Origin: CALCNS01 sp937897315
GTDB taxonomy: Bacteria; Bacillota; JAAYKD01
Assembly: GCA_036744005.1 (NCBI GenBank)
Contig: DAINOJ010000010.1
Location: 10,635 to 74,634 of the forward strand
Length of the DNA stretch: 64,000 nt
Direction of reading: 5' to 3'
The notes beneath the pieces were generated by a model. That model did not search any database, was not told the origin of the DNA, and was given only the letters and a program-made list of their open reading frames with translations. Below are positions 63,501 to 64,000 of this stretch, in pieces (position 1 is the stretch's first letter; every line of letters begins with the position of its first letter). Position numbers and translations under genes: made by a program.

Positions 63501-64000
63501 CAGCACTGTTTCCCCAATAAGGAGGGACTTCGGAAGAAGCAGCTCAAGATAGTCGTTATCCTTAGTAAAGAGCATAGGCAGAATATCCGCAAGTGCGCTG
63601 CACTGGCGCAGCAGCACATAGCGGAAAAGTTCCTCTGTTTTGCCCTGTTCCTTCAAAGAGGCGCAGATATTCATGTCAAGGTTCAGCTCTGCCTTGACTA
63701 AATTCAGGTTTTTCAGGATTTCCGGTTCCACACCGCCGCTGCGGTTTGAGAGTACACGGAATCCATGCGACAGAAAGTCATGCACCTCCATAAAGCGCAG
63801 AGCTATGAAGCGATTGAACCATGTGTAAGCGAACTCCTCGATGACATTCTTGTAGCCCTTTTCGGTGACAAGCGCCACAATATGTTTCCTTTTCTCCAGC
63901 AGGTCTGCTGGATAGGAATTGGGGTCACCGTCGATGATGGTATAGTCACCGACTTTTTTTGCGTTCTTTATGTCCTTATCTCCGTTGATGCCCAGTGTTT
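60543..64000 (-). CDS. pglX: BREX-1 adenine-specific DNA methyltransferase PglX, 5' end beyond window
   Basis: The frame stays open to the right edge, so the start is outside; more than 1150 residues are visible. The protein has the methyltransferase SAM motif VIEPCCGSGHILVYVFD and the catalytic NPPYIGTSS (NPPY) motif, followed by a long target-recognition and C-terminal region. PglX methylates the host genome at a non-palindromic site to mark self in BREX defence. The first in-window GTG (63878) is not the start. brxA, brxB and brxC would be expected further right. Confidence 0.95.
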   Translation of the reverse strand, partial: TLGINGDKDIKNAKKVGDYTIIDGDPNSYPADLLEKRKHIVALVTEKGYKNVIEEFAYTWFNRFIALRFMEVHDFLSHGFRVLSNRSGGVEPEILKNLNLVKAELNLDMNICASLKEQGKTEELFRYVLLRQCSALADILPMLFTKDNDYLELLLPKSLLIGETVLTKLIEIPEDNFLNEVEIMGWMYQFYVSLKKKDVNDSKKTITKDTLPAVTQLFTPDWIVRYMAENSVGRIWLESYPQSPLRSEMKYYVDGPEQTEEVQKKIGAIKYKNVNPEEIRVIEPCCGSGHILVYVFDLLYKMYEEKGYFAREIPSLILKNNLVGLDVDKRAAQLAAFSLVMKARSVNPRFFSENYYTVPRVYEIHDSHYLESIGYKQHMKNIGVFTDEEIKTVETLVELFRNGKTIGSLIKMRPIKFEYVESVIYKLEHEVVASIFDIPFTEDGCALLKKLLAQAKVLYAKYDVMITNPPYIGTSSMESAVKDYAVKNYPNSKADMFAMFMETGFVKPNGFTAMINMHSWMFLTSYEKLRESILSKHTIISMAHLGPRGFDSISGEIVQTTTFVWRESYINGYLSTYCRLVAPSSEHDKEMLFLSKTRRYFVNKSQLEQISGFPFAYWASDKARNAYNNKNLDLIAQPRHGLATSDNDRFLKLWYEVDVNSASLHVRCDKSKKWFPMSKGGSFRKWYGNLEWVINYENDGKEIKDYAISIYKCSSRTIQNTQFYFQEGLTWSALASGGFSVRYQEKGALFGSGGYCAFTKPKIRNYILALLNSKATGAFIQFVSPTLNYEVGHIKTIPAVIDSNNHSNIDIIVNDNISISKNDWDSFETSWDFKIHPLIQKQALIADAFTAWEAECRQRFDTLKANEEELNRIFIEIYGLQDELTPEVDNKDVTVRLADKERDIKSLISYLVGVVMGRYSLDVPGLAYAGGEWDASKYQTYQPDDDGIVSIYSKVGMEDGLTARIIGLIKHIYGEDTYRQNMDFIAEALGKNNNESSEETLNRYLNDGFYADHLKVYQKRPIYWMFSSGKHGGFKCLIYMHRYTEDTLALINGKYFLPESTRLKNDMEVLLSRISTAEGRDKIRLEKERQKLAAAYNEAIEYGQVLDHMANKYIAIDLDDGVKVNYAKFQGVELVTDSGTKVKKDLLIPIK

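Noticed and set aside
1..64000. tRNA genes, CRISPR arrays, insertion sequences or an integrase marking the island
   Set aside because: No regularly spaced repeats, tRNA-like cloverleaf, transposase or recombinase was seen by eye; a tRNAscan or ISfinder search could still change this.

Overview
This is chromosomal DNA of a low-to-mid GC Firmicute, most likely an anaerobic, peptide- and amino-acid-fermenting Clostridium-class organism. The signs are GGAGG ribosome-binding sites throughout, a T-box leader, a CIRCE operator, electron-transfer flavoproteins paired with a 2-hydroxyacid dehydrogenase, rubredoxin, a DUF438/DUF1858 pair, many peptidases, and one gene best read as a selenoprotein. I cannot name the genus. 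I saw no rRNA or tRNA gene, CRISPR array or insertion sequence, but no covariance-model search was possible.

Region 1 (1-9.4 kb): a minus-strand operon reads etfB, etfA, FAD-linked dehydrogenase, small membrane protein, amidohydrolase, tldD-like (cut by the left edge). The first three resemble an electron-bifurcating lactate dehydrogenase cluster. A free-methionine-sulfoxide reductase, a divergent gamma-glutamyltransferase-like protein and endonuclease IV follow. Region 2 (9.6-22 kb): a MutM-CoaE fusion, a serine hydrolase, an HtrA protease, a DPP-IV-like peptidase, a YtcJ-like amidohydrolase and two M14 carboxypeptidases. Region 3 (21.7-24.6 kb): asnS under a T-box, then a small redox cluster of a glutaredoxin-like protein, an ArsC/Spx-family protein with an in-frame TGA at the redox cysteine, and a DsrE-like protein.

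Region 4 (24.6-47.3 kb): an ABC-2 exporter, rubredoxin, an MBOAT/DHHW acetylation pair, two N-acyl-D-amino-acid deacylases divergent from a third M14 peptidase, a rhomboid protease, htpG with CIRCE, DUF438/DUF1858 genes beside a Crp/Fnr regulator, an anion permease and livKHMGF. The liv operon is preceded by a 79-codon ORF ending in a Leu/Ile/Val-rich tail just ahead of an intrinsic terminator, which looks like a leader-peptide attenuator. Together regions 1-4 point to uptake and breakdown of peptides, including D- and iso-peptides, and to fermentation of the products.

Region 5 (47.5-64 kb) is a minus-strand defence island. From right to left it holds the 3' part of a BREX type 1 operon (pglX cut by the right edge, pglZ, brxL); a TM-macro protein plus TIR protein matching type II Thoeris, starting 15 bases after brxL; an overlapping pair of DUF262 proteins, one with a DUF1524 HNH domain; a small DUF4926-like protein; and a large SF2 helicase with a possible nuclease domain. 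The BREX genes look richer in GC than the Thoeris, DUF262 and helicase genes, so the island is probably mosaic.
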